A DNA stretch of 64,000 bases from TMP-7 sp038212445 (GCA_038212445.1 JBBQUM010000039.1:1-64000), one strand, 5' to 3'; numbered from the stretch's first letter, positions 44,821-54,087 are shown. The notes: a model not told the origin generated them from the letters alone. Translations and numbers: made by a program.

Positions 44821-45044
44821 TCTGGTTCGTCTTGAGGTAGGAACCTCACCGCTCGATGGCAGAGAGGTCCATGGCGCGGGGAACGACAGGACGGTGAGCC
44901 GCAATCTCGTCCTCATGGGCGGCGGTGCCGCGTGGGTGCAATATCGCCTCATCGTCGCCGGCGGACGCCAACTGGCCCAATGTTGGAACGGGCGCCAATA
45001 GCCTGGTGTCGTTGGTGCTGGGTCCGCGGGTTCTTCTACTGCCA

Positions 45045-46121
45045 TCAGGGCCGCGACAGCGAGAACTGCGGCAGGGTGGCGACAAACTGGATCACAAGAG
45101 CTGAAGCCGCCCCCGGCACGGCTCTTGGACCATGCTGGAACTGGTAGCCGGCCTTGATCAGCTGGTGTGCAGTGAGGCGATAGCCTAATGCCGCCTCGTC
45201 GACGTCGATTCCGGGAACGACACTTGCCCGCTGATAACCGGCGCGTCCGGCGACGTACCACCGCGGTGTCAGCACGCGCTTCAGTTCCGCGTGGCCGGAG
45301 TGAGTGGTGAAATTTGGGATAGCCCGGTAGGTCATCTTGAGGCGCTGCAGTTCACCATTGGCGCTCCATGGCCCGCGTCCCCAACTGACATCGAGACCGT
45401 ATCCGATGCCGGGAAGGTCCTTCGGGTTAGCTTCGCCGGGAAAGAAGAATGCGTATTGGCGATCCAGGTAGGGTCCGCGGAAGGCTGAGCCTCCGATGCG
45501 CAGTCCCTGGACGATGGTGAAGCCGGCGCCACCCGTCCAAACCGCATATCCGTCGTGATCGCCGATTCCGCGCCGGTTCACTGGCGACGAACTGGTGAGT
45601 TGGGCCCTGCCGTCGAAGCGTCCGCGATTCGCGTCTACCTTAACTCCCGTCAGTCCTGACGGGCCAATACCGCCGTAATAACCGTACCCAAGCGGCATGT
45701 CGACCAGAGGATTCCGGTTGTCGTCGTATCGAAGCAGGAATGAACCGAATGCCGAGCCTAATACCCCCGCGCGCACTACCAGCGAGCCTCGATCCGAGAC
45801 TCGGGAGTAGGCCAGCGCACCCCGCAGGACGTCAGCGCGCAGTCCGTAACCCTGAGTGATGAAATCCTCAAGAAAGTACGGTCGCGAGCGCACTTGTATG
45901 ATCCCTGGGAGCGACCAGTTGCGGCTGATCTTCCACGTCGGGTATGCCATCAGACGTACGCCGCCGGTGTAGCCGTCACCATGGCGCGGCGCGAGTCCCA
46001 TCAAGCGCGAAAAAGCCGCAGTGCTGCTCAAAGTGGTTGCGAGGGCAAAGCCGGAGTCGGCCTCTTGCGCGGTAACCAGCACGGAACAGCCCAGCAATAG
46101 AGGGAGGAGAAGGCGGCTCAT
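45045..46121 (-). CDS. Outer-membrane beta-barrel-like protein
   Basis: This 358-residue protein has a signal peptide (MSRLLLPLLLGCSVLVTAQE). The rest is rich in alternating hydrophobic/polar strands and Gly/Tyr/Trp (YAVWTGGAGFTIVQGLRIGG, RWYVAGRAGYQRASVV) and ends in LSRP after a strand, which fits a porin-like barrel. No conserved family name can be given. The start overlaps the HD-GYP stop (ATGA), so it is the last gene of a three-gene operon with a periplasmic cupredoxin-like protein and a cyclic-di-GMP phosphodiesterase. Confidence 0.72.
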   Translation of the reverse strand: MSRLLLPLLLGCSVLVTAQEADSGFALATTLSSTAAFSRLMGLAPRHGDGYTGGVRLMAYPTWKISRNWSLPGIIQVRSRPYFLEDFITQGYGLRADVLRGALAYSRVSDRGSLVVRAGVLGSAFGSFLLRYDDNRNPLVDMPLGYGYYGGIGPSGLTGVKVDANRGRFDGRAQLTSSSPVNRRGIGDHDGYAVWTGGAGFTIVQGLRIGGSAFRGPYLDRQYAFFFPGEANPKDLPGIGYGLDVSWGRGPWSANGELQRLKMTYRAIPNFTTHSGHAELKRVLTPRWYVAGRAGYQRASVVPGIDVDEAALGYRLTAHQLIKAGYQFQHGPRAVPGAASALVIQFVATLPQFSLSRP

Positions 46122-47806
46122 AAGTGCTGCTCCTTGATGAGCGAGAGCGAGGACGATTCCGATAGCGCATCAGCCAGGCTCGAGATTGACTGCAACGCCT
46201 GCGTATCGTCGTCGTGGCGGCGGCGGTCCACTTCGGGACCGAGCGCGATAAACACTGCCGCAATGGCCGGATCAAACTGCTTACCCGCCTGACGCGAGAT
46301 CTCCGCTACGGCCTCGGCCCAACTCATGCCGCGACGATAGGTTCGGTCGGACGTCATCGCTTCGTAAGCATCCACAACATGGACAATCCGGACGCACTTC
46401 GGAACGGCCTCGCCGGCTAAACCCCAGGGATACCCGGAGCCGTCCCAGTTCTCGTGATGCAATTCCACGATCGGAAGAAAGTTCTCAAAACCGTGAATGC
46501 CTTCGAGTATCCGCCTGCCGATCAGGGTGTGCTGCTGGATCAGCGCATATTCCTCGTCGGTGAGGCGTCCGGGTTTTTGAAGAACAGTATCGTTGATGCC
46601 GATCTTGCCAATGTCGTGGAGCAGCGCGCCGATGCGAATCTGGTCGATCTCTCCCTCGGGCAGGCCGAGGGCCTCGGCCACCGAGCAGGCGTACTCCGAG
46701 ACTCGGCGGCTGTGCCCGGCGGTATACCGGTCGCGTGCATCTAGCGCGCTCGCCATCGAACCCACAAATTCGAGGTAGGCCCGCCGCAAATTCCCGTCTC
46801 CGGTCCGAATCGCTACCGCCGCCCGGTTAAAGGCGTCCGTCAGCTCCTGTATTTCGAGGATTGGCAGGGCCTGCGACTGGAACTCCGGCAACGACCCCGT
46901 CTCGGCGCCCGATCGCAGGTGCGCCACCACACGCGCGATAGGCCGGACGATGGTCCGGGACGACCATGCGGTGAGCACGATTGCCGCCAGCAACGCGCCG
47001 AAAGCGGTGAGCACGAACAGATTGCGAAGCGAAGCCTGCACCGGCGCTGCGGCGGCGTCCACGTTCTGCAAGGTACGGAGGACGTAGCCGTCACCAAACG
47101 AGATGCTGTCCACGGACAGGGCCAGGTTGGTTTGGCCGTTCACCGAGATTTCGCATTCCGACTTGCTCCCACACGGGCTGAGAGCACCTTCTAATTCCGT
47201 CGCGGCAACACCAGGCACGCTGTTCTTGAGTATCTTTCCGTCGCGCGTGAGCACGGCGGCGGTTGCAAATTCAGCGAAATCGAAACGCTCGCCGACAGTC
47301 AGCGAGCCGAGGTTATGCTCTCCCTGATCGGTGGGCACCGAGTTCACCTGGTAGGTAAGCTCGCCTTCGGTATAGAATCCGCGCGGCGGCAGGTGGGTCT
47401 GGTGCATATCCATCGAGAGCAACTGAGCGCCCACGCGCATCACACCTGCGAGTGGTTGGCCGCCAGGACCGCTGGCAAGCAGAAAATCGAAGTGCAGCGA
47501 GTCGCTGATTTCCCGCAACTGCTCCTCGAGCGTTTGCCGGGCTTCGGCGCTCTTAGGCTCGGCTCGAACCAGGTCCATCCCGGCTTTTAGTGAGGCGTTG
47601 TCGCCCAGTATTTGAAGAAAGCGGCTGTTCTGCAGATCGCTTCGCGCAGCCACACGCCCCATTGAAAGCTGCATCTGGCGCAGCGAGACTCTCAATTCGT
47701 TCCTCACCGAATGCATCGTGGTTTGCTGGGTGGCCCAGAAGGTCCCGGTAAGCAGCAGGGCAAAGGGAATGAATGTAACCAGGAACGTCCGAATGGCAAA
47801 GCGCAT
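46118..47806 (-). CDS. Membrane-bound HD-GYP phosphodiesterase with extracytoplasmic sensor
   Basis: This 562-residue protein has a first membrane helix at about residues 9-28, a periplasmic Cache-like sensor region to about 265 and a second membrane helix at about 268-290 (LFVLTAFGALLAAIVLTAW). A HAMP linker and a C-terminal HD-GYP domain follow, with HSRRVSEYACSVA, LLHDIGKIGINDTVLQKPG, HHENWDGSGYPWG and HVVDAYEAMTSDRTYR. HD-GYP proteins hydrolyse cyclic di-GMP. The gene lies 2 bp downstream of the repaired cupredoxin-like frame and overlaps the outer-membrane gene, suggesting the three serve one envelope-sensing pathway. Confidence 0.93.
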   Translation of the reverse strand: MRFAIRTFLVTFIPFALLLTGTFWATQQTTMHSVRNELRVSLRQMQLSMGRVAARSDLQNSRFLQILGDNASLKAGMDLVRAEPKSAEARQTLEEQLREISDSLHFDFLLASGPGGQPLAGVMRVGAQLLSMDMHQTHLPPRGFYTEGELTYQVNSVPTDQGEHNLGSLTVGERFDFAEFATAAVLTRDGKILKNSVPGVAATELEGALSPCGSKSECEISVNGQTNLALSVDSISFGDGYVLRTLQNVDAAAAPVQASLRNLFVLTAFGALLAAIVLTAWSSRTIVRPIARVVAHLRSGAETGSLPEFQSQALPILEIQELTDAFNRAAVAIRTGDGNLRRAYLEFVGSMASALDARDRYTAGHSRRVSEYACSVAEALGLPEGEIDQIRIGALLHDIGKIGINDTVLQKPGRLTDEEYALIQQHTLIGRRILEGIHGFENFLPIVELHHENWDGSGYPWGLAGEAVPKCVRIVHVVDAYEAMTSDRTYRRGMSWAEAVAEISRQAGKQFDPAIAAVFIALGPEVDRRRHDDDTQALQSISSLADALSESSSLSLIKEQHL

Positions 47807-47890
47807 GGTTAGCGCTCCGCGATGGCGTTCCGGCCCGACTCGTCGAGCGGAATGACGAACTGAATGTCGGCGTCGCGGCCCTCGCCCACC

Positions 47891-48505
47891 TCAACCACCT
47901 GGCGAAACGCTTTTGTGCCAGACGACCACGGTATGCTTTCCCGGAGCGAGGCCTTTCAACGCAAACCGGCCGTCGGGACCCGCAAGAACAGCGTGTCCGT
48001 TAGGCGTGACCACGATGGTCGCTGACATATTGGAGTGCAGGTGGCAGTTCACCTGTATGATGCCGGCGTTGGGGAACGAAAGTAACCTGGTCTGACCTTT
48101 CGGGTAATTTCCAAGATCGAACGATTTCGCTTTGGACAGCGAAAAAACGTTGTGAAATACGGGGTCTAAATTCGGAAACGAAACCGTTGAACCCGCCGGA
48201 ATCACGAGCAAGTCGGGGGCAAAGCGGCGGTTCTTCTGCTCAAGTGTGAAGGCGCCCGGCTTGGACGGCAACGCTTCGTCCACCCAGACAACGACATGGG
48301 TGCGCTCGTAAACCAGGGAGTCCACCACGGGGCCGTCATCCAATTTCACGGCGATCCCGCGGTCGTAGGAGTCGGCTGCCGGCGTGATGCGTTTCTTCGT
48401 TAGCCGGTGCTTAATGACGACTGTGCCCTGAATCTCGGCCGCCGGCGCCAAGGCGAGGCAGGCGAGCGCGACGGTCCCAGTCCTCGCAAGGCCCCAGATC
48501 TCCAT
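47891..48505 (-). CDS. Exported cupredoxin-like (methylamine-utilisation-type) protein, apparent frameshift near its end
   Basis: From ATG 48505 (after AGGAAGAGGA) a signal peptide precedes PAAEIQGTVVIKH. The core is cupredoxin-like: FAPDLLVIPAGSTVSFPNLDPVFHNVFSLS, then IIQVNCHLHSNMSATIVV with copper-type His/Cys residues, and a last Ig-like part ending KHTVVVWHKS. At WHK the frame turns to SVSPGG and stops at 47891. The adjacent frame continues AFRQVVEVGEGRDADIQFVI and ends with TAA at 47809-47811, 2 bp before the HD-GYP start. One extra base in the four-base run at 47911-47914 explains this. The intact product would have about 231 residues. Confidence 0.8.
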   Translation of the reverse strand: MEIWGLARTGTVALACLALAPAAEIQGTVVIKHRLTKKRITPAADSYDRGIAVKLDDGPVVDSLVYERTHVVVWVDEALPSKPGAFTLEQKNRRFAPDLLVIPAGSTVSFPNLDPVFHNVFSLSKAKSFDLGNYPKGQTRLLSFPNAGIIQVNCHLHSNMSATIVVTPNGHAVLAGPDGRFALKGLAPGKHTVVVWHKSVSPGG

Positions 48506-48690
48506 TCCTCTTCCTATCAGCAGTGAGTGGGAAGACCTCAATAGCCGTGTTGGCGGAGTGCTTATAAGTTGTTTGCCCTAGGTGAGTGGGGGTTTTTTCT
48601 AGGTTATCCACTGACAGATTCAATACTGAATAACAGATATTTAGATCTTAATTTGATATTTTAGAAGTGGCTGCAAGGAGAAGCCAATCG

Positions 48691-49599
48691 ATGAATGAAC
48701 GAGCTTCCATTCTTCGCACCGCGCTGCAACTCAGAAAGGCGCTGGTCGTCCCGGGTTGTCATGATGCACTCAGCGCGAAAATCATCGAAAGCGCCGGATT
48801 TGGGGCTGTCCAAATCAGCGGCTTTGGTCTCGCGGGCAGTTTGCTCGCCAAGCCGGACGTCGGCCTGGTGGAGATGAAGGATGTCCTCGACATCACTGGG
48901 CACATCACGCGTGCAGTGTCGATCCCGGTCATGGCCGACATCGATACGGGCGGCGGGAACGCATTGAACGCGGCGGCGATCGTCGAGCGTCTCATTGAAA
49001 TGGGCGTGGCAGGAGTAAACATCGAGGATCAGGTTTTTCCGAAGCGGTGCGGCCACATGGAAGGCAAGCAGGTCATTCCGGCCGAGGAAATGGCGACTAA
49101 AGTCAGGGCGATGGTGGACGTGCGCCGCCGCACGGGCAAGGACATCGTCATCAATGCCCGGACGGATTCCTATTCAGTTCACGGATTGCACGAAGCGATT
49201 TTCCGCACCAATCTGTACCTCGAAGCGGGCGCTGACATGGTCTTCATCGATGGCATCGGCACACGCGTAGACATCGAACGCGCGGTACGTGAGATTCGCG
49301 GACTGCTGTCGGTGAACCTGATGGACGGCGTCACCGGCGTGAAAACCGAGCTCATCTCAATTCCCGAACTCGCGGCCATCGGCGTAGCGCGGGTCAGCAT
49401 CCCGGTTGCATCGATTTTCGTCGTGCACAAGGCGCTGGCCGATTTCTTCCGGGCGATGCACGACTCTCCCACAGGCATCCTGGCGGGTGAAACCGGACGT
49501 CTCAGCAGTTTCAAAGAATACACGAATTTCGTCGGATTGCCGGAGTATCGCGCTATGGAGCAGGAGTATCTGCCCGCGCTTGCCACGGCGGGCCGCTGA
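48691..49599 (+). CDS. Isocitrate-lyase/PEP-mutase superfamily lyase (2,3-dimethylmalate or 2-methylisocitrate lyase-like)
   Basis: Start at ATG 48691 with an AAGGAG site, 302 residues. The superfamily core is complete: VVPGCHDALSAKIIESAGF, MADIDTGGGNALN, NIEDQVFPKRCGHMEGKQVI with catalytic Cys120 in KRCGH, and DIVINARTDSY. It lacks the extended isocitrate-lyase insert, so C-C cleavage of a methylated or otherwise substituted malate is more likely. It is first in a four-gene run with a hydratase and a decarboxylating dehydrogenase, 18 bp ahead of the hydratase large subunit. Confidence 0.85.
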   Translation: MNERASILRTALQLRKALVVPGCHDALSAKIIESAGFGAVQISGFGLAGSLLAKPDVGLVEMKDVLDITGHITRAVSIPVMADIDTGGGNALNAAAIVERLIEMGVAGVNIEDQVFPKRCGHMEGKQVIPAEEMATKVRAMVDVRRRTGKDIVINARTDSYSVHGLHEAIFRTNLYLEAGADMVFIDGIGTRVDIERAVREIRGLLSVNLMDGVTGVKTELISIPELAAIGVARVSIPVASIFVVHKALADFFRAMHDSPTGILAGETGRLSSFKEYTNFVGLPEYRAMEQEYLPALATAGR

Positions 49600-49617
49600 T
49601 TTTCAGAGGTAACCGCA

Positions 49618-50913
49618 ATGGGAATGACATTAGCCGAGAAGATCCTCTCCCGCGCGTCGGGACAGGAGCAGGTGTCGCCAGACCAGATCGTGATGGCGCG
49701 AGTGGATCTTGCCCTCAGCCACGAGAACGCGGATCTGGTACGCAAGAGCTTTCTCGAGATCGGCGTGAAGCGCGTTTGGGACCCTTCTAAGATCGTCATC
49801 ATCTTCGATCATCGAGTGCCGGCCGAATCCGAGAAGACGGCCACCACTCACCAGGCGGTCCGGCAATTCATTAGCGCTCAGGAGATCGGGAACTTTTACG
49901 ATGTCGGGCGGGGCGGCATCTGCCACCAAGTGCTGCCAGAGCAGGGGCACGTCAAGCCCGGCATGGTGATCGTCGGTACAGACTCGCACACCACCACGCA
50001 CGGCGCGTTTGGTGCGTTCGCGACCGGCATCGGCGCCACCGAGATGGCGGGCGTCTGGACGGAAGGCTCATTGTGGTTCAAGGTGCCGTCTACGCTGCGC
50101 GTCGAGGTGGAGGGCGAATTCCGGCCGTGGATCTCGGCCAAGGATCTCATCCTTTATGTAATCGGACAGCTTGGAGCGGCCGGCGCGGACTATCAGGCTG
50201 TGGAATTCGACGGACCGGCGATCCGCCGCATGAGCGTGGCGTCGCGCATGGTGCTGACGAATCTCGCGATGGAAATGGGAGCGAAAGTCGCCTTCACTCC
50301 TGTCGACGAGGTCCTGATGGAGTACTTGCGCCCTCGGACAAGCGGCAAGTTGGAGAAGATCGCGCCCGACCATGACGCCCATTACGAGCGCGTGATGACG
50401 GTGGACGCCGGTGAAGATTTGTGGGAACCGCAGGTGGCGTGCCCGCACTCCGTAGACAAGGTGAAACCGCTGTCCGCGCTGGGGGACGTTCCCGTACACC
50501 AGGCGGTCCTCGGGTCGTGCACGAACGGGAGGCTGGAGGATCTGGAGATCGCCGCCCGCGTTCTGGCGGGGCGCACGGTCCATCCTCGCACCCGGCTCAT
50601 TATCATTCCAGCGTCGCAGCAGATCTACCTTGCCGCCATGCGCCTGGGCTATCTCGAAACGATGGTCACTGCCGGTGCGATGATCGCGCCGCCGGGCTGT
50701 GGGCCTTGCGTTGGCGTGCACCAGGGCATCCTTGCGGCCGGAGAGAACTGCGTGTCGTCCACCAACCGGAATTTTCACGGCCGGATGGGCAGTAAGGACT
50801 CGTTTGTATATCTGGCGAGTCCGGCGGTAGTGGCCGCGTCGGCGGTGGCGGGGAAACTCGCGCATCCGGCGGCGTTGACGGAGGAGTTTGAACCATGCCT
50901 GATGGAATTCTAA
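49618..50913 (+). CDS. Aconitase-family hydratase, large subunit (LeuC/HacA/DmdA type)
   Basis: This 431-residue protein carries the [4Fe-4S] ligand motifs LGSCTNGRLEDLEIAARVLA and APPGCGPCVGVHQG, plus VGTDSHTTTHGAFGAFATGI and RNFHGRMGSKDSFVYLASP at the end. It is the short archaeal-type form. The paired small subunit overlaps by 19 bp. The family hydrates and dehydrates isopropylmalate, homocitrate or dimethylmaleate. In this context a dicarboxylate of the lyase pathway is more likely than leucine synthesis. Confidence 0.9.
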   Translation: MGMTLAEKILSRASGQEQVSPDQIVMARVDLALSHENADLVRKSFLEIGVKRVWDPSKIVIIFDHRVPAESEKTATTHQAVRQFISAQEIGNFYDVGRGGICHQVLPEQGHVKPGMVIVGTDSHTTTHGAFGAFATGIGATEMAGVWTEGSLWFKVPSTLRVEVEGEFRPWISAKDLILYVIGQLGAAGADYQAVEFDGPAIRRMSVASRMVLTNLAMEMGAKVAFTPVDEVLMEYLRPRTSGKLEKIAPDHDAHYERVMTVDAGEDLWEPQVACPHSVDKVKPLSALGDVPVHQAVLGSCTNGRLEDLEIAARVLAGRTVHPRTRLIIIPASQQIYLAAMRLGYLETMVTAGAMIAPPGCGPCVGVHQGILAAGENCVSSTNRNFHGRMGSKDSFVYLASPAVVAASAVAGKLAHPAALTEEFEPCLMEF

Positions 50914-51434
50914 AGATCCGCGGACGTGTCCGCGCGGTGCTCGGCGACAACATCGACACCGACATCATTTATCCTGGCCGCTATCTGAACGTCACCGATC
51001 GCGAGAAGACGCCTGAGCATCTGTTCGAATTGACCTATCCGGAGATTCGCGCTCAGTTAGAGCCGGGCGACATCATCGTTGCCGGCAAGAACTTCGGCTG
51101 CGGTTCGAGCCGGGAACAGGCTGCGGCCGCGTTAAAGTTCGCCGGAGCAGGCGCGGTAATCGCCCTGTCGTTCGCGCGCATCTTCTTCCGCAATGCGATC
51201 AACCTTGGATTGCCCGCCGTCGTGTCGGGCGAAGCTGCTGCGGCGTGCAAGGTGGGCGACGAACTGGAGATCAACCTGATTGAAGGCGAGATTCGAAATC
51301 TCACACAGGGCAGCGTGTTGGCGTCGGCGAGGCTGGACCCTCGCGCCGCTGAGTTGCTCAACGCCGGCGGGCTCATCGCGTATCTGAAACAGAAGTACAG
51401 CAAGCAGGAGGCAGACTCGTGCGTTACCGTGTAG
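50895..51434 (+). CDS. Aconitase-family hydratase, small subunit (LeuD/HacB/DmdB type)
   Basis: This 179-residue swivelling domain has DNIDTDIIYPGRYLNVTD at the start, AGKNFGCGSSREQAAAALKF in the middle and FARIFFRNAINLGLPAV. It is the partner of the preceding large subunit, overlapping it by 19 bp, and it overlaps the dehydrogenase by 16 bp. This tight overlap indicates stoichiometric production. Confidence 0.92.
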   Translation: MPDGILKIRGRVRAVLGDNIDTDIIYPGRYLNVTDREKTPEHLFELTYPEIRAQLEPGDIIVAGKNFGCGSSREQAAAALKFAGAGAVIALSFARIFFRNAINLGLPAVVSGEAAAACKVGDELEINLIEGEIRNLTQGSVLASARLDPRAAELLNAGGLIAYLKQKYSKQEADSCVTV

Positions 51435-52531
51435 CGTGGTTGCCGGGCGACGGTATTGGTGCCGAGGTATGCGACGCCGCGCGGTTGGTGCTTGACGCCG
51501 CTGGCTTCGAGGCCGACTACATTCACGGAGATATTGGCTGGGAGTTCTGGTGCAAGGAAGGCGACGCGCTGCCCGAGCGCACTCTCGAGTTGCTGCGGAA
51601 CACCGATTGCGCACTCTTCGGCGCAATCACCTCGAAACCGACGGCCGAAGCGGTTGCGGAACTTGCACCCGAACTGCAATCTCACGGACTGACCTACCGC
51701 AGTCCGATCGTCCGGATGCGGCAGTTGCTCGATCTCTATATCTGTCTGCGTCCTTGTCTGGCATTCCCCGGCAATCCACTGAACTATCGGGAGAAGACTG
51801 ACGTCGTAATCTTCCGCGAGAACACCGAGGGGATGTACGTGGGCGTCGAGTTTCCCAAGGTGCCGGAAGCCTTTCGAGCAGTCCCAGCCATGCAGAGAAT
51901 ACCGGCGGACGCGGCCATCTCCATCCGCAGCATTACCCCGCACGCATCCCGCCGCATTGTGCGCGCGGCGTTTGAGTATGCGGTTAAACACGGTCGCCGG
52001 AAGGTGACGGCGGTCCACAAGGCGAATGTCTTGCGGGCCACTTGCGGCGTATTTCTCGACGCGGCCTGCGAGGTCGCCGCTGAGTATCCACAGATCGAAT
52101 TCGAGACGGCCAACGTCGACGCCATGTGCATGTGGCTCGTGAAGAACCCGCTGAACTACGACGTCATCGTGACCACGAACCTCTTCGGCGATATCCTTTC
52201 CGACCTATGCTCTCAACTGGTGGGCGGTCTAGGCTTCGGGTGCAGTGCGAATATTGGCGAGAAGTATGGAGTGTTCGAGCCGAGCCACGGGTCCGCTCCG
52301 AAGTACACCGGGCTGAACAAAGTGAATCCGCTGGCGACCATTCTCGCGGCCAAGATGATGGTGGAGTGGTTAGGCGAGCCGGAAATCGCCGGCAGCATTG
52401 AGAGAGCCGTTGCAGAAGTGATTGAGCAGGGGATCGCTCGAACCTACGATATGGGCGGCACGGCGACGACGATGGACCTTGCCAGGAGTGTCGCCTCTTG
52501 CGTGCGCGTCGCAGTTCCGGCGCGAAGTTAG
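51419..52531 (+). CDS. Isocitrate/isopropylmalate dehydrogenase-family enzyme
   Basis: This 370-residue protein starts with GTG. The family core shows WLPGDGIGAEVCDAARLVL, DVVIFRENTEGMYVGVEF, KVTAVHKANVLRATCGVFLD, VDAMCMWLVKNP, VVTTNLFGDILSDLCSQLVG and PSHGSAPKYTGLNKVNPLAT. Such enzymes oxidise a 2-hydroxy acid and remove its beta-carboxyl with NAD(P). Specificity, whether isocitrate, homoisocitrate, isopropylmalate or tartrate, cannot be set from sequence alone. It follows the hydratase genes and completes a hydrate, oxidise, decarboxylate series. Confidence 0.9.
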   Translation: MRYRVAWLPGDGIGAEVCDAARLVLDAAGFEADYIHGDIGWEFWCKEGDALPERTLELLRNTDCALFGAITSKPTAEAVAELAPELQSHGLTYRSPIVRMRQLLDLYICLRPCLAFPGNPLNYREKTDVVIFRENTEGMYVGVEFPKVPEAFRAVPAMQRIPADAAISIRSITPHASRRIVRAAFEYAVKHGRRKVTAVHKANVLRATCGVFLDAACEVAAEYPQIEFETANVDAMCMWLVKNPLNYDVIVTTNLFGDILSDLCSQLVGGLGFGCSANIGEKYGVFEPSHGSAPKYTGLNKVNPLATILAAKMMVEWLGEPEIAGSIERAVAEVIEQGIARTYDMGGTATTMDLARSVASCVRVAVPARS

Positions 52532-52573
52532 CCTCGCACAACGATATGACATAATCGCAACGCCGCCACGACC

Positions 52574-53167
52574 ATGCTTTTGAACGAAGAGTTCAACTCG
52601 GATCAGCTCGATAGCCGTCTCCGCTGGCTCAACGAGCCGCAACGTTGGCGCGTCGACTCCAAGGCCTCAGCGCTGATCGTCGAGCCTCAGCCGGACACCG
52701 ATTTCTGGCGAAAAACGCATTACGGATTTGAGGCCGACACCGGGCATTTCTTATACGCTCCAGTCGACCGCGATTTCGTGCTGACCACGCACGTCAGGTT
52801 CGCGCCGGCTCATCAATACGACCAGGCCGGCCTAATGGTGCGCGTCAACGGCGAATGCTGGATCAAGACTTCAGTCGAGTATGAACTCGACGATCCGCCG
52901 CAGCTCGGAGCCGTCGTGACCAATGGCGGCTACTCCGATTGGTCAGTTCAGGATTTCGATCCCATGCGACACGACGTCTGGCTGCGGATCAACAGGAGAG
53001 CCAGCGATTTCATCGTCGAGCATTCGGACGCGGGCATCACCTGGAGACCACTTCGCGTCACGCACCTAGACACACGGGCCGCCGCCTCCACGGACTGCGG
53101 AGTCTACGCCTGCAGCCCCAAGGGAGCCGGATTCCGTGCCGAATTCGACTTCGTCCGCATCGACTAG
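52574..53167 (+). CDS. DUF1349 (concanavalin-like) protein
   Basis: This 197-residue cytoplasmic beta-sandwich has the DUF1349 pattern: FNSDQLDSRLRWLNEPQRW, FVLTTHVRFAPAHQYDQAGL, VRVNGECWIKTSVEYELDD and a closing GVYACSPKGAGFRAEFDFVR. The family is called regulation of enolase 1 in yeast, but the bacterial role is unknown. It lies 42 bp after the dehydrogenase, probably in the same transcript. Its stop overlaps the convergent lyase gene by 4 bp. Confidence 0.85.
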   Translation: MLLNEEFNSDQLDSRLRWLNEPQRWRVDSKASALIVEPQPDTDFWRKTHYGFEADTGHFLYAPVDRDFVLTTHVRFAPAHQYDQAGLMVRVNGECWIKTSVEYELDDPPQLGAVVTNGGYSDWSVQDFDPMRHDVWLRINRRASDFIVEHSDAGITWRPLRVTHLDTRAAASTDCGVYACSPKGAGFRAEFDFVRID

Positions 53168-54087
53168 CGAAGCACTGCTTGCACCTTCGACAACGTCTGG
53201 CAGATCTTCTCCCGCTCATCCACGGCTAATGCGCGATAGGGCTCCGCCATGTAGCCATTGCCGAACCCGAGAGCAGCCGCCGCGGTCTTGAGACCTCGAA
53301 GGTAGGAGGAGCCGCGTTCGCCCACCGTGTAGACGCCCGTGCTCACCATCATGACGATCCCCTGCAGCCGATCCACTGTCGCCCGGTCGCCGCGTACTGC
53401 CGCTTCGTAAAGGTCAACGTACAATCGCGGAAAGAGATTTGAACCGCCGCACACGCCACCATGTGCGCCCTCCTCGATCACCAGTTGCGCGAGGATCTCT
53501 TCCACGCCGCCAAGCAGTGCGAACTCGGGAAAATCCGATACTGCTTCCTTACAGGCGCGAAAATACCCTCGATCGCCCGAGCTGTCCTTCAGCCCGAAAA
53601 CATTCGGCAAGCTCGCCGCCGCCCGCACGGTTGCCGGCTCAATCACCAGCTTGGTGTAGTTCGGCATGTTGTAAAGATACAGAGGCAGCGGCAGCAGCGG
53701 TGTGAGCCGCTCGAGATAACCGAGAAATGCGGACTGGCTGAGCGTGTAGTAGTAAGGCGGCGAAAGCACGAGACCCGCCGCGCCTGCGTTCGCGGCGTAC
53801 TCCGCTGCTGCGACTGACTCTCTAAAGGCTGTGTCCGTGATCCCCACCAGAATCGGAGTTCGATTACCGGCGACGGCACAGGCGCGGTCCACCACTTCGC
53901 GTCTGAGTCGATAGCTCAGTCCGGGCGCTTCCCCAGTGCTGCCGAGGATGAAAAGCGCACTGGCGCCTCCCGCAATCAGATGTTCGAGTAGTCGCTCGAA
54001 GGCGTTGGCGTCCAGCTGATCCTGATCCACGAGCGGCGTCAGGACAGGAGGAATAATGCCGTGTATGGGGCGCGGAAGAGTCATCAT
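53164..54087 (-). CDS. DHDPS/NAL-family aldolase
   Basis: This 307-residue TIM-barrel protein has Tyr139 in LYLYNMPN, the Schiff-base Lys167 in GLKDSSGD and the LGSTGEA loop near residue 49. Unlike the enzyme at 26429 it has GLKDSSGD rather than GLKFT, so dihydrodipicolinate-synthase-like or keto-deoxy-sugar-acid aldolases are both possible. Its position at the end of an operon with sialidase, KdsB and MFS genes suggests cleavage of an acidic sugar to pyruvate and an aldehyde. The start overlaps the MFS stop (ATGA). Confidence 0.87.
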   Translation of the reverse strand: MMTLPRPIHGIIPPVLTPLVDQDQLDANAFERLLEHLIAGGASALFILGSTGEAPGLSYRLRREVVDRACAVAGNRTPILVGITDTAFRESVAAAEYAANAGAAGLVLSPPYYYTLSQSAFLGYLERLTPLLPLPLYLYNMPNYTKLVIEPATVRAAASLPNVFGLKDSSGDRGYFRACKEAVSDFPEFALLGGVEEILAQLVIEEGAHGGVCGGSNLFPRLYVDLYEAAVRGDRATVDRLQGIVMMVSTGVYTVGERGSSYLRGLKTAAAALGFGNGYMAEPYRALAVDEREKICQTLSKVQAVLR

